Positions 53,275 to 63,266 of a stretch of DNA of 64,000 nucleotides are shown in pieces. The notes beneath the pieces are model-generated. The model saw only the letters and a list, made by a program, of their open reading frames with translations. It was not told where the DNA came from and did not search any database. The DNA lies in contig NZ_ATTE01000001.1 of the NCBI RefSeq assembly GCF_000419525.1, positions 1,240,001-1,304,000 of the forward strand, written 5' to 3'. The first letter of the stretch is position 1; every line of letters starts with the position of its first letter. The position numbers and the translations under genes are program-made. The stretch comes from Leucothrix mucor DSM 2157. Its GTDB lineage: Bacteria > Pseudomonadota > Gammaproteobacteria > Thiotrichales > Thiotrichaceae.

Positions 53275-54741
53275 TTACGCTGATATAGCGTGCTGACCTA
53301 AGGGTAGCCGTACGGTAATAGCCTCACCACACAGGCCTTGTTCACAGACTTTTCTCAATAGTCCATAAACGCCTAAGCCCAACCGCTTACAGGTTTCAGT
53401 CAGAGTCAGAATCACCGGACGGAACTGATCTCCTCTGGCAGACTGACTGAAGAAACTGGTTTTACGCCAGATCACATAAGGACGTATCGCACGTTCTGCT
53501 TCATTGTTGGTCATGGGAATCGCGCGATCCTGCAAAAACGTCCAGAGCATCGATTCATCCGCCAGCAGTCGTTTGCACTGATTGGCTGTTTTGCTGGCTT
53601 TTTTTAACGGGTCAGCGGGCGCGGTCTCACACCCCAGGCACAGTAGCGTATGGATCGCCTGTTTGAATCGTCGCATTCGTGTGTGGTAGCCAGCATCAGA
53701 ATAGCCGCCCGATCGCCAACGATTACGACAGTGTACAATCAAGCGGGATAATCGCCAGAGTTGTTTCCCCAGCACCCCGGCCCGTCCCACACGTTCTGAT
53801 ATTTTCCGAAACTTACGGATAATATGCGCCCAGCAAAGCTGGCGCTTTTCGACCGGATAATCGTTGTAGCCGCCATGTTGGTCAGTGACCAGTATACCCT
53901 CAAAATTATCCAGTAAACCCTTCGCGGCACCTTTACCCCGAGAATGATGCGTTAGAAAGTAGACGACTTGCGAGGAACACAGCACCCAAAGCCAACGCTG
54001 CTCATTATTGCGGTAATGACTGGTTTCATCCGCATGAGCAACGGGTAAATTCCGTACCGCCTGACCCACTTGCTGATACAGCGGCAGCAACCATCCCGTG
54101 ACCGAGCGGGTGGCCTGGCTCACGGCACCGGTACTGAAGGCGAGTTGCCAGTGATCTTTCAGTAAGCGTTGAATGTTTGACACCGATAAGGCATAAGCGC
54201 CATTCATCAGCGTAATCCAGCTGACCAGTCCCGGCCCCATTTGCCCACAGGGAACCGTGTCTGGCAAGCGAGCCACCTGACGCTTGCGGCAACCCGGACA
54301 GATTGCCTCATAAAGACAATGTTCAGTGACTTGACTGCGAACCTCAGGCAGGTCAAAGACCTGATGTCGCTGATAAGGCTCCTGAGCGACATCACACACC
54401 GCACCACAGGTGCATTGAGTGCCTGGGTAGTAATGAACTTGCTCATCCGTCGCAGACAGCTCTACCCGAACGCGTTGATGACCCTGATGACCCGGCTGGG
54501 CTCCTTGCTTGCGAGGACTCTTAGGCTTCTTCTCGCGCTTAGCCCGTTGTTCCGGTGAATCCTGGGACGGTGGTCTGGAGGAGTTTCTGGAAGAACTCCC
54601 GCTGCCTGCGATGTCTTCCAGCTCAGCGACACGCTGTTCCAGTTGGGTCACTAAATCCAATAACTGACGATTGAGACGCTGCGACGCCGCCAGATCCGCG
54701 GGCAGTTGGTGATTGAAAAGCGCCTCAGTTAGTTTGTTCAT
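53275..54741 (-). CDS. tnpC: IS66-family transposase (TnpC type)
   Basis: 488 aa. The N-terminal leucine-rich coiled coil (residues 23-45) is followed by a basic Ser/Arg/Pro segment (SRNSSRPPSQDSPEQRAKREKK) typical of IS66 TnpC, a zinc-binding region with CTCGAVC and CPGCRKRQ, and a DDE catalytic core: Asp238 (VAHADET), Asp287 (LVTDQHGGYND) and Glu414 (MTNNEAERAIRPYVIWRK). Cuts and joins DNA at the element's ends. Full length without frameshifts, so likely active. It is the sole gene of the element. Confidence 0.94.
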   Translation of the reverse strand: MNKLTEALFNHQLPADLAASQRLNRQLLDLVTQLEQRVAELEDIAGSGSSSRNSSRPPSQDSPEQRAKREKKPKSPRKQGAQPGHQGHQRVRVELSATDEQVHYYPGTQCTCGAVCDVAQEPYQRHQVFDLPEVRSQVTEHCLYEAICPGCRKRQVARLPDTVPCGQMGPGLVSWITLMNGAYALSVSNIQRLLKDHWQLAFSTGAVSQATRSVTGWLLPLYQQVGQAVRNLPVAHADETSHYRNNEQRWLWVLCSSQVVYFLTHHSRGKGAAKGLLDNFEGILVTDQHGGYNDYPVEKRQLCWAHIIRKFRKISERVGRAGVLGKQLWRLSRLIVHCRNRWRSGGYSDAGYHTRMRRFKQAIHTLLCLGCETAPADPLKKASKTANQCKRLLADESMLWTFLQDRAIPMTNNEAERAIRPYVIWRKTSFFSQSARGDQFRPVILTLTETCKRLGLGVYGLLRKVCEQGLCGEAITVRLPLGQHAISA

Positions 54742-54775
54742 TGTTTAATCATAACGAATTGTGGCCTAAATGCAA

Positions 54776-54791
54776 CCCCGTGAAGGGTTAC
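54776..54791 (-). repeat. IS66-family terminal inverted repeat, right
   Basis: CCCCGTGAAGGGTTAC, the reverse complement of the left end. Confidence 0.9.
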
Positions 54792-54886
54792 TCAAACACA
54801 ACCATGGCCTGAGGGTTGCCCTCGGCATAGCTGCTCGTTAGGGATATCAGTGACACCAGTAATCCCAGAAAAATAATCCTTCTCAT
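54788..54886 (-). pseudogene. VWA-domain protein, 5' part (signal peptide) cut off by IS66-family insertion
   Basis: ATG at 54886 with GGAG 6 nt upstream opens a signal peptide (RRIIFLGLLVSLISLTSSYA) followed by EGNPQAMVVFE, where the frame hits a TAA inside the IS end. In the reconstructed gene these codons run on as AMVVFDASGSMWGQ. The promoter and ribosome-binding site are therefore stranded on this 32-codon stub. Confidence 0.88.
54792..54799. repeat. 8-bp target-site duplication, right copy
   Basis: TCAAACAC, identical to 53248-53255. Confidence 0.92.
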
Positions 54887-55082
54887 TTTTGTCTCCCTTC
54901 ATAAAATGACCCTTAGATACTTATGATCATAGTCAGTTATGAGGGCTGGGATTACGCGTTCTTTGGAAGTCTTGAGCTACATCAAGAAGTGATGAAAAAT
55001 AATGAATAACTGATATTTATCATTGAGTTGGGAGCGATTTAGTGTTGGTAAAGCGCTATGTTTTTAATCGCTCGAATCAGCA

Positions 55083-55874
55083 CTAACGACAGTTTAATGC
55101 TTCAGTCGCGCTCGCTTTGCCAGTATAAGGCCCAATATCTTCACTAAGCAGTTGGCCATTCTTAAAGCGGGTTTTGATCAGTCGCGACCAATTAGCATCA
55201 ACCGTAATCATGGCAGCATCTTTCCCGCATTGCTGCACGCCACCGGTAATGTAGTTATGCCCAATATTGTGATTGGTTAAGCCTTGCACCTGTGCGATTT
55301 GTTGCAAGCCACCATCGCGATAGCTCCAGACTCTGAGGATTCTGGCTAAGTGTGGGCGGTCAATATAGGCAATATCTATCGCGCCATCATTATTAAAATC
55401 GGCGACTCCAACAGGCGCTAACCAGCGGTAGGCTTGCCCGATATAAGGCGTGCTGGCGATTAATGACAGGGTATTGGGTGCGCTTTGTGTGACGCCATAA
55501 ACTGCGATTTGGCCACCTTTTTGATTGTGACTGCGAATGGTGATGATTTCATTGCGGCCATCGCCATCAAGGTCAGCTAAGCGGGGTTGGATGTCTTCGA
55601 AGACTTGGGCGGTTTCAAGGGTGACTGAGAGTGTTCGCCCGTCGGCGGTTTTAGCGTGAAGCGATCCGGCTTCGATGGCATCGCCCAGTACGCCGTGAGC
55701 GTAGCGGGTGGTTGCGTTGTCGTACCACGCGGATTTGATGCCGTTGGTGGTGTTTGAGCTTATGAATGACTCTGGAAAGTCGGTGGCAGGTGGTGTTTCA
55801 GCGGCGAGTAGTTGAGTGCTTAGCGAGCAGATAGTTACGGCGAATAGGATTTGGGGAGCGAAAGGCTTAGTCAT
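55083..55874 (-). CDS. Secreted FG-GAP/VCBS-repeat protein
   Basis: 263 aa. Signal peptide ending TQLLA before AETPP. Two clear calcium-loop repeats of FG-GAP/VCBS type: QPRLADLDGDGRNEIITIRS and PVGVADFNNDGAIDIAYIDRP. Likely a small beta-propeller exported to the periplasm or surface; paired cysteines near the C-terminus. The role is unknown. It is a single gene between the interrupted VWA gene and the AAA ATPase, all on the minus strand but with gaps of ~180-200 bp. Confidence 0.83.
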   Translation of the reverse strand: MTKPFAPQILFAVTICSLSTQLLAAETPPATDFPESFISSNTTNGIKSAWYDNATTRYAHGVLGDAIEAGSLHAKTADGRTLSVTLETAQVFEDIQPRLADLDGDGRNEIITIRSHNQKGGQIAVYGVTQSAPNTLSLIASTPYIGQAYRWLAPVGVADFNNDGAIDIAYIDRPHLARILRVWSYRDGGLQQIAQVQGLTNHNIGHNYITGGVQQCGKDAAMITVDANWSRLIKTRFKNGQLLSEDIGPYTGKASATEALNCR

Positions 55875-56052
55875 GGTTTTATTTATTACTTATTGGTAGC
55901 GTTACTTTTTATTACGTGGATTTTCTGGTTTTAGATGTATCAACTGATTTTTACCTACTCGGGTGGCGTCGATAGTTTGAGCGAGTCAGCTTGTAGCACG
56001 AAGGGACAAGCTGACCATCAAGGTCATGATTAAATCAGATCTCTAGCTAACG

Positions 56053-59000
56053 CTAATCATCCTGACTAGCTCGACCAGAAGCCCGCTGTTTAATATTCGT
56101 CAACCAGCTTAATCGTTTCTTCGCCGTCTCCGAAACCGTCGATAGCTCTTCACCCATGTGCTGAACCCCACGCGAAATCGCCTTTAACTGCTCGGCCACT
56201 TCCGCCTGATTCGCACTCTCATCGCCACTTCCTTTCAGCTGCTCAAGCTGATTAGAAATCGTACTCAATTGCGGAAGCAGGGCGGCTTCAATTCGTGGCT
56301 GCGCCAGCGTGCTGGTAAGCTCTTGACTCAAGCTGCCCAAGCCTTGTGATATCCGCTCCATTTGCTGAGTCAGCGCGGTATTTTTGCCACCTTCGGAAAT
56401 CGATGTGCCGATTTGATGCAGCTGCTTCACGACATGTTTAATCACAGTTTGCAGCTCTGCCTGACCATTGGCGAGCACCTGATCTGAGTGTTGGAATGCG
56501 GTGCTGATTTCACCCAACCGATCAGCGATGCGCAAGCCAATTTCAACCTCGGCATTCTTCGCCATATTGGCGGTTTGAAACACGGCTTTAACGTCGGCCC
56601 AACGTTGCTTTTCAGCGTCGGTCATATTGCCGCGCAGCTCGGCCAGTTTCAGCAGGTTTTCTTCTGCGCCACCAGTAAGCAATTGCGCCTCACCCTGATA
56701 ATGGTCCTCGATCATTTGCATCAGTTCATTATCATTCATCGCCGCTGAAACCTTCTCGGCCATCTTGTTCATATTGCGATAACTACCTTGCAACTTAAAT
56801 GGTGGTTCGGTTCGGTATTCATCATTTTGCGCCGCAGAGGTTATGTATTGCTGATTCACTCTCAGCACAACTTCCTGCACGGTCAGCAGCTTCTTAAACA
56901 CGTCGACGATCTCATTGAGTTCTGCACTGCCGTAGCTATGGCTCAGGTCGCTGGTGCTCACCTCACGGCCTTTGGCCATATCGATCAGGGTATAAATGTC
57001 GCTCATTTCGCGGGTTGCCAGCGGTGCGAGTACATTGTTTGAGGTTAAGCTGTTTTCCAGATAACTGAGCGCGAAGATGTCTTGTTTGTCTCCCAGCACT
57101 TCACCCAAGTTATAGATATCAGCACGGTTGGCCAACATATCCGGAATCTTAAACACTTCGCCAGACTCAGTGTAAGGGTTACCCGCCATGATGATGCAGA
57201 AGCGTTTGCCGCGCATATCATAGGTTTTGGTTTCGCCTTTCCAGACGCCGTCAATGCGCCGCGTGCCATCGGTGAGTGAAATGAATTTCTGCAAAAACTC
57301 GGCATTGGTGTGTTGGATATCATCCAGATACAGCATCACGTTGTTATTCATTTCCAGCGCCAGATTGATTTTATCCAGCTCTTGCGCAGCGGTGGAGTCG
57401 GGCGCTTGGGTTGGGTCCAGCGACACCACATGATGCCCCAGCGATGGGCAGTTGATCTTCATAAATATCATGCCCAAGCGACTGGCAACGTATTCGATCA
57501 AGGTGGTTTTACCGTAGCCCGGTGGGGAGATAAGCATTAACAAGCCCATCAAGTCGGTGCGCTTATCATCGCCTGCGGTGCCCATTTGTTTTGCCAGATT
57601 GTCGCCAATCAGCGGTAAATAGGATTCATTGAGCAGCTTGTTACGCACAAAGGAAGCCAGCGGGCGTGGTTTGAAAGACTCCAGTCGGAATGCCTTGCGC
57701 TGGGTATCTATAATGCCATTACGCAGCTGTAAATAACGCTGATAGCGGGTGACTACGGTTTGTTTGTGATAGTCGTAGCGCGATAGAAATTGATCGAATG
57801 ACAAGCTTAAGAAGCGTTCGTTGTGTTCACTCTGAATCAGCGGGTGGTCGCCCAATAATTCGGTAATACGCATTTCCAGCGGCACATTCAATACCGTCAA
57901 CAGCAAGCTACTTTCCAAGCTAATTAAGGCGATGGCCTCGGGAATGTAGTGCTTTAAGGCATTACTTTTAGTCTCAACCAGAGCCTGAAGCCAGGCATTG
58001 ATAAACTGCCAGCGCTGTCCGGTATTGGCTTTCAAGCTGGCGAGAGCGGCTTCAAAGCTGTCTTTAGAGTGGACCGCTTCAAGGTTGCGCATTAGCTCCT
58101 GAACCAGCTCCTGCCCGTAGTGGCTCACTGAGAAGTTAAGTGTGGTTTGCGATAGCTCTTCGACCAGATAATTGGCTGCCTGATCAAGTACCACCTCAGA
58201 CTCAAGTTGTGCGCTTAGCTTGGTTGATTCTGCAAAGTCTACTAAGTGAGTTTTAATCTCCTGTGTCAGTTGCTTCAGCGCGGTATTATCTTGAAATACT
58301 CGACGCATTTCCGTCGCCGATAATGCGCGATTAGCCCATGAGGCTGCTTGCTCCTGTGCTTGGGTTTCTGCCCAAAATAACAGAGCAATACTTCGCGCCA
58401 TGGGATTAAATCGCAGCAAGCCAGCCTTGGCTTTTATTACCAATAATTGCTTCAGGATAAGGGCAGCATCATGATCATGAATGCCTTTCTCATAGCCTTC
58501 TTTATAGCGTGGCGCGGCAAATTCACGAACGGTTTTTAATAGGTCTTCACCGACCTCAACCTCATGGTTTTCGATCGCTTCAAATAGCTGACCAGCCAGA
58601 TATTCCGCGCGATAAAACGCCGGCGTTTCAGACTCTAAATTCTGCTCCCAATAGTCGCGTAAACTCTCAAGCTCCGGCGCATCGACGCGTTCAAAAAAGT
58701 CGGTGCCGCTTAGGTGAATATATTGATGATCACCTCTGGGTAATAGGGTGAGGTCCAGCTCCTGAGTGGTCACACTAAAGCGGTGCTTGGGGCCTAATTT
58801 GATAACGTTGCCGCCATCTTCATAAATATCCTGCTTATCGCGTAGGCCACGAATCGCTTGTTCTTTGTGCCCCTTCAAGCTGCCTTCAAGGTCATCCGCT
58901 TTAACGCTGTCATCCAGCTCCCGTAACTGGTCGGATATATCGCGTACTTTGATGACGAGTGGGTCGGAGGCGTAGAAGGTATTGAGTTCATCCATTTCGG

Positions 59001-61383
59001 TGAACTTGGCCGTACGACGTTGGATTGAGGTAATAATCCGGCTAGCCGCATCCATCAGGTTTTGCGCGCGTCGTTGTCGCTCATTCACCAGCGTTTGCTT
59101 ATGCGCCTCAAACGACTCATAAACCTCTTCACGCTTGCCAATAATGTCAGTTAGGAATTCATCATGATCGCTAAACTGACTTTCTAATTCTTCAATTTGC
59201 ACCAGCAAGCGGCTGAGTTGTTCATCACATTTATTGGGCGTGGTGGCTAGGCTTAGTGCATTGGTCACGCTTTGGCTAAATAGCTTAAACTGCACCCCGA
59301 ACTGCGCGGTTGCCTCGCTTTTGCCAATGTCTTTTTGCTTGTGCTGGGTACGGGCGCGGGATTGGTTGAGCTTGGCGTAGATCTCTGAAATATCATCCAC
59401 CACCCGAATGCGCACGGTGGCATCATCGACTTTCAAGCTAGACATCAACTCAGAGAGTAAGTCCAAGTCAGCCGCCATTTTCTCCTGCGTTTCAAGCGCC
59501 GCTTCCAGCTTCATGAGCGTGTCGGCTTGCTCCAGCTCCTCACCAATTTCAGCGAGCTTTTCCCGGTAGGGGATCAGGGCGGTTTCACCGGCTAGGAAGT
59601 GGACGGTTTCAGAGCCTAAGGATTCCTGCGTTGCCAGTAGCTCGGCTTCCAGTGCGGCAATGCGCTCCTGATCGATATAGCGATATTCACGGATCGTCAT
59701 CAGGTGGCCGCGTTGATGGCGAATGCGGTTTAAGGCTTCAACAAATTCCTGAGTTTGAGTCCAGGAGTCAGCGCGAATCGATTTAAGAATGGTTTTTTGC
59801 TCGGCCTCGGCTCCCTGCATTGCGCTATCTGCTTGCAGGCGAATGTTTTCGACTTTCTCAAACTCATCTAATACCTTGTCGGAGGTGCTGCTGATCTCGC
59901 TGACCACGTGTTTGATGTCAGCCAGCTCCGGGCTTTCGAACCAGTAGTACGCTTCAAACAGGCGGTTGCTGGCTTTGATGAGTTGATTGTAGTGCGTCAT
60001 CGAGACGTCAGGCTGCTGCACGCTGCGAATCACGCTGTACAGGTCGGAGATGCCGCGTACCAGTTCGGCATTACCAATGCGCGCGTAGAAGCTATCGCCG
60101 GGCGGCTGTCGGCTGGCGTATTCATCGGATACAAAGGGCGTTTGCCAAATCTGCATCGGGTGGATGCGGGTAGCTTCCTCACTTTCTGAGCTAAACAGCA
60201 CCATCTGGCCATTTTCAGCAATCGCATAACCATGCCCAAAAATTGGCGTGGCTAAGCGCTTTTCAATCAGGTTATAAGAGAACAGGGCGGACATACCCGC
60301 GACCGGCTCATAGAACACATACAGCACATCCTCACCATTGGGCGAGCGGATCATTCGCTTAAAGCGCATGTCGCTCACATCACTATCAAAGCGGTGAATT
60401 TCACCGTTTTGCAGATAGGTTCCGCCGGGGAAAATGACGCCGTGATCTTCCGGTAGTTGAATGCAGGATTGCCCAATTTCATCAATGCGGTCGACCCGCT
60501 GAGTGAGTCGGTTAAACACCAGATAGCGCCAATCGTCTTCGCGATACGGCAGTATTTTTAGCAAGATCAGCTGGCCGACTTCGGCAAAGAATATCTTGGC
60601 ATCGTCCAGCGCTTGGGTTTTATCGCTGACCTCTTCATCGTAAATACCTAAGCCGGTATCGGTGTTGTTTTCAATCTTGACGGTAAGATCGCCGCCAATG
60701 GTTTCGACAAATAAGGTATCGAGGATATTGAGGTGAGGGTGCGGGCCTTGCACGGCAAAATCACGACCTGCTTGCAGCCATTCAAAGTCGGTAGCGGCAG
60801 GCAGTGCAATGTCGCGCTCACCGCGATTATCAATATAGGTTAGCTCGCCGGAGGGCATGATCTCCCAGCGAAATACCCGCAAATCGCTGATGCGCTCGCC
60901 AATCTGAAACGAGGCTAACAGCTTACCGTTTCTGACCAGCAATTGAATCAGGCGAGCGTGTTTGTAGTAGGCGTATAGCTCCCTAAAATCAGCCGCAAAG
61001 GCGCGGTCTGTAAGGAAAGTATTTTCCAGCGGAACAGGTTTTAGCTCAAACTGATTGTTGTCCTCAATCAGCGTGTACAGCGTAAACACATCATCGATTC
61101 GGGTTTCTTTTTTCAGCCCGATAAACACGTTATAGCCAAACAGTAACTGGTCGCCGACCTGCACAATGTCTCTGGCTACGCAGTTGTTTTCGGTGCGCAC
61201 TCGCAGCCGACCGGTGACTTCCATTGCCGCGCTTTGAAACTCTTTTAAGCGCTCAGCGTTGAGCGACGCGGTCAGCGATTCGAGCGATTTACCCTGTTTT
61301 TCCAGGCGATTGCGAATAATCTCGTAAGCATTACTTTCAGCAATCGCCCGATCTGTGATTGAGCTTTCTTCTTGTTCCGGCAT
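56053..61383 (-). CDS. Giant AAA ATPase (DNA repair ATPase / DUF3686-like), partner of flotillin-like protein
   Basis: 1776 aa. Residues 1-~480 form a predicted beta-rich region (repeated VGDQLLFGYNVFIG-, FLTDRAFAADF-like strands). A long coiled-coil part (~480-900) follows, then a helical region, and an AAA core with Walker A SPPGYGKT at 1286-1293, Walker B MLYLDDIQ (Asp1354-1355) and sensor-1 IIMAGNPYTE; the C-terminal 200 residues are again helical/coiled. Relatives are often annotated 'DNA repair ATPase' (from memory, DUF3686-containing), which is unproven. It follows the flotillin-like gene by 20 bp and probably works with it at the membrane. No signal peptide; cytoplasmic. Confidence 0.78.
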   Translation of the reverse strand: MPEQEESSITDRAIAESNAYEIIRNRLEKQGKSLESLTASLNAERLKEFQSAAMEVTGRLRVRTENNCVARDIVQVGDQLLFGYNVFIGLKKETRIDDVFTLYTLIEDNNQFELKPVPLENTFLTDRAFAADFRELYAYYKHARLIQLLVRNGKLLASFQIGERISDLRVFRWEIMPSGELTYIDNRGERDIALPAATDFEWLQAGRDFAVQGPHPHLNILDTLFVETIGGDLTVKIENNTDTGLGIYDEEVSDKTQALDDAKIFFAEVGQLILLKILPYREDDWRYLVFNRLTQRVDRIDEIGQSCIQLPEDHGVIFPGGTYLQNGEIHRFDSDVSDMRFKRMIRSPNGEDVLYVFYEPVAGMSALFSYNLIEKRLATPIFGHGYAIAENGQMVLFSSESEEATRIHPMQIWQTPFVSDEYASRQPPGDSFYARIGNAELVRGISDLYSVIRSVQQPDVSMTHYNQLIKASNRLFEAYYWFESPELADIKHVVSEISSTSDKVLDEFEKVENIRLQADSAMQGAEAEQKTILKSIRADSWTQTQEFVEALNRIRHQRGHLMTIREYRYIDQERIAALEAELLATQESLGSETVHFLAGETALIPYREKLAEIGEELEQADTLMKLEAALETQEKMAADLDLLSELMSSLKVDDATVRIRVVDDISEIYAKLNQSRARTQHKQKDIGKSEATAQFGVQFKLFSQSVTNALSLATTPNKCDEQLSRLLVQIEELESQFSDHDEFLTDIIGKREEVYESFEAHKQTLVNERQRRAQNLMDAASRIITSIQRRTAKFTEMDELNTFYASDPLVIKVRDISDQLRELDDSVKADDLEGSLKGHKEQAIRGLRDKQDIYEDGGNVIKLGPKHRFSVTTQELDLTLLPRGDHQYIHLSGTDFFERVDAPELESLRDYWEQNLESETPAFYRAEYLAGQLFEAIENHEVEVGEDLLKTVREFAAPRYKEGYEKGIHDHDAALILKQLLVIKAKAGLLRFNPMARSIALLFWAETQAQEQAASWANRALSATEMRRVFQDNTALKQLTQEIKTHLVDFAESTKLSAQLESEVVLDQAANYLVEELSQTTLNFSVSHYGQELVQELMRNLEAVHSKDSFEAALASLKANTGQRWQFINAWLQALVETKSNALKHYIPEAIALISLESSLLLTVLNVPLEMRITELLGDHPLIQSEHNERFLSLSFDQFLSRYDYHKQTVVTRYQRYLQLRNGIIDTQRKAFRLESFKPRPLASFVRNKLLNESYLPLIGDNLAKQMGTAGDDKRTDLMGLLMLISPPGYGKTTLIEYVASRLGMIFMKINCPSLGHHVVSLDPTQAPDSTAAQELDKINLALEMNNNVMLYLDDIQHTNAEFLQKFISLTDGTRRIDGVWKGETKTYDMRGKRFCIIMAGNPYTESGEVFKIPDMLANRADIYNLGEVLGDKQDIFALSYLENSLTSNNVLAPLATREMSDIYTLIDMAKGREVSTSDLSHSYGSAELNEIVDVFKKLLTVQEVVLRVNQQYITSAAQNDEYRTEPPFKLQGSYRNMNKMAEKVSAAMNDNELMQMIEDHYQGEAQLLTGGAEENLLKLAELRGNMTDAEKQRWADVKAVFQTANMAKNAEVEIGLRIADRLGEISTAFQHSDQVLANGQAELQTVIKHVVKQLHQIGTSISEGGKNTALTQQMERISQGLGSLSQELTSTLAQPRIEAALLPQLSTISNQLEQLKGSGDESANQAEVAEQLKAISRGVQHMGEELSTVSETAKKRLSWLTNIKQRASGRASQDD

Positions 61384-61403
61384 CGTCGAGCCCTGTCAGT
61401 TGG

Positions 61404-63218
61404 TTAGGAGTCAGCTGAAGTGCTGCTGTCAATTGTCGGCTTATTGGCGCTCAGAAACTTCTGAATTAACGCATCCGCCGTTGGGCTTTTGCCGACGACA
61501 CCTTCAATGGATTTACCTAGTGACAAGGAGCGCGCGAATGACTTAAAGAAGTCACCATCACCGCCCACAATATCGATTTTAGCTTTAGCCAGCGCGGTTG
61601 CCATAGCATGAGCTTGCTCGATGGAGACTTTCTCATTGGCGCTGATTTCTGCCATTGCACGTTCAAATTCTTTCTCGATTTTGAGGCGGAACTCTTCATG
61701 GTCGCGCGCCGAGTCAGACATATTGGCGAGGGCTTCCATTTTATCGGTCAAGCCATCGGCTTCTGCTTTAAAGCGTGCACTAATTACTTTCGCTTCGGCA
61801 AAACCTTTCTTCTCCATTGCATCCGCTTCTGCTTCCTGAACTTGTACATCGGCCAGTCCTTCAGCGGCCAGCTCAGCTTGCACACCTTCTGCCAAGGTCT
61901 TCTTGGCTTGAGCTTGCTTGGCGGAGGCTTCTAACTCAGCGACAGCCAGTGTATGAATCTCTCTGGCCTTATGGCTGGCTTTGGTCTCATCGGCTTCTGC
62001 TTGTTTAACCTGCTTAACCAACTCTTCCTGAGCGTTGGCTTCGGCTTGTAAAATAGAGACTTGCTTCATGCGCTCAGCTTCAGACACCACGCGCACTTCA
62101 TTGATTTTCTCTTCTTCCTGAGCCACTGTTTTCTCGACTACAATGCGCTCGCGAATAGTATCAGCGATTTCGGTTTTCTTAATTTCCAGCGCCTTTTCTT
62201 TATCAATGCGCTGCAGCTCAACATCGCGCTCGCGGGAGACTTGCTCTAGCTCTCTGGCGCGGGTGACTTTTTCTTCTTCAATTGCGACCGCGCGCTGGCG
62301 GTTATTGGAGGCCACTTCAACTTCACGCTGGCGGTTTTGTTCGAGGATATCAAGCTGCTCATCGGTGGCGATTCTGGCGCGCTCAGAGCGTAAACGTTCT
62401 TCTGAGGTAATCTTGGCAGTCTCGGCTTCTTCGCGTGCCTGAATGCTTTCGATTTCACGTTTTTGGCGGGCGACTGCATCAGCTTCCTGGCGCTCTAATG
62501 CCAACATCGCTTCACGGGTTTCAACATCCTTCTTCTTCATCGCCATTTGCTGGTCGCGTTCCAGCTCATTGGTTTTGATATTGTGGGTCGCAGTCAGCTC
62601 GGTGATTTTGCGAATACCTTCCGCATCCAAAATATTACTGGAATCCAGCGCCGACTTTGGCGTTTGCTCTAGATAATCAATGGCCACATCTTCCAGCGCA
62701 TAACCGTTCAGATCGTCACCAATCACTTCAACGATTTTATCTCGGAAGCCAATTCGGTCATCAAATAGCTCAACAAAGTCCATTTGCTTACCCACCGTTT
62801 TTAAGGCTTCGGCAAACTTTGCGTTAAACAACTCATTCACTGCGGCTTTATCAGAAGCGCGATCAACACCGATGGCTTTGGCCACCTTCAGCACATCGTC
62901 CTGTGTTTCATTCACCCGCAGGTAAAACGCGACGCTAATATCAGCACGGATATTATCTTTACAGATCAAACCATCTTTGTTTTTGCGGTCGATTTCCAGC
63001 GTGATCAGAGAGACTTTCATTAACTCTTTTTTGTTGATCACCGGCCAAACGATGCCACCCGTAAACTTAACTTTCGGGGTGCTGCTCATGTCATTCACGA
63101 TGAGCGCCCAGCCTTGCGGCACTTTGACGTAGAGTTTAGTAACTGCGAATAAAATACCGATGATTATTAGTGCGATTATTCCCACTAACACCAGCGTCAT
63201 AATTGAAAGTGTACCCAT
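61404..63218 (-). CDS. Flotillin-like SPFH/band-7 protein (YqiK type)
   Basis: 604 aa. One N-terminal transmembrane helix (residues 8-29, VLVGIIALIIIGILFAV), then an SPFH domain (about 30-190: KVPQGWALIVNDMSSTPKVKFTGGIVWPVI ... RADISVAFYLRVNETQDDVLKVAKAIG). Next is a ~300-residue Glu/Ala/Arg/Lys coiled coil and a flotillin tail with repeated AEAD/AEAK motifs. It matches E. coli YqiK in order and size class. Flotillins scaffold membrane microdomains. Middle gene of a three-gene unit with the YqiJ-like gene (48 bp upstream) and the AAA ATPase (20 bp downstream). Confidence 0.87.
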   Translation of the reverse strand: MGTLSIMTLVLVGIIALIIIGILFAVTKLYVKVPQGWALIVNDMSSTPKVKFTGGIVWPVINKKELMKVSLITLEIDRKNKDGLICKDNIRADISVAFYLRVNETQDDVLKVAKAIGVDRASDKAAVNELFNAKFAEALKTVGKQMDFVELFDDRIGFRDKIVEVIGDDLNGYALEDVAIDYLEQTPKSALDSSNILDAEGIRKITELTATHNIKTNELERDQQMAMKKKDVETREAMLALERQEADAVARQKREIESIQAREEAETAKITSEERLRSERARIATDEQLDILEQNRQREVEVASNNRQRAVAIEEEKVTRARELEQVSRERDVELQRIDKEKALEIKKTEIADTIRERIVVEKTVAQEEEKINEVRVVSEAERMKQVSILQAEANAQEELVKQVKQAEADETKASHKAREIHTLAVAELEASAKQAQAKKTLAEGVQAELAAEGLADVQVQEAEADAMEKKGFAEAKVISARFKAEADGLTDKMEALANMSDSARDHEEFRLKIEKEFERAMAEISANEKVSIEQAHAMATALAKAKIDIVGGDGDFFKSFARSLSLGKSIEGVVGKSPTADALIQKFLSANKPTIDSSTSADS

Positions 63219-63266
63219 CGTGATGCCTCTGCAAGATTTAAATTATTGGTGTGTTATTTTGAAAAA

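Larger units (their letters stand above)
53256..54791 (-). mobile_element. IS66-family insertion sequence, 1536 bp, single-transposase type
   Basis: Ends are a perfect 16-bp inverted repeat: GTAACCCTTCACGGGG at 53256-53271 and its complement at 54776-54791, beginning with GTAA as in IS66. Flanked by identical 8-bp duplications. It carries only a TnpC-type transposase gene, with no tnpA/tnpB accessory frames, as in the ISBst12-like subgroup. It is inserted in the MIDAS codons of a VWA gene. Complete ends, intact transposase and unmutated duplication all indicate a recent, probably mobile copy. Confidence 0.93.

Noticed and set aside
53271-53280. Start of the downstream VWA frame (GTG inside the IS end) as a genuine gene start
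   Set aside because: The codons belong to the IS terminal repeat; joining across the target duplication restores the true upstream signal peptide.
48345-54886. Prophage or integrative element
   Set aside because: No integrase, portal, capsid or tRNA-type attachment site; only one IS element and an AT-rich operon are visible.
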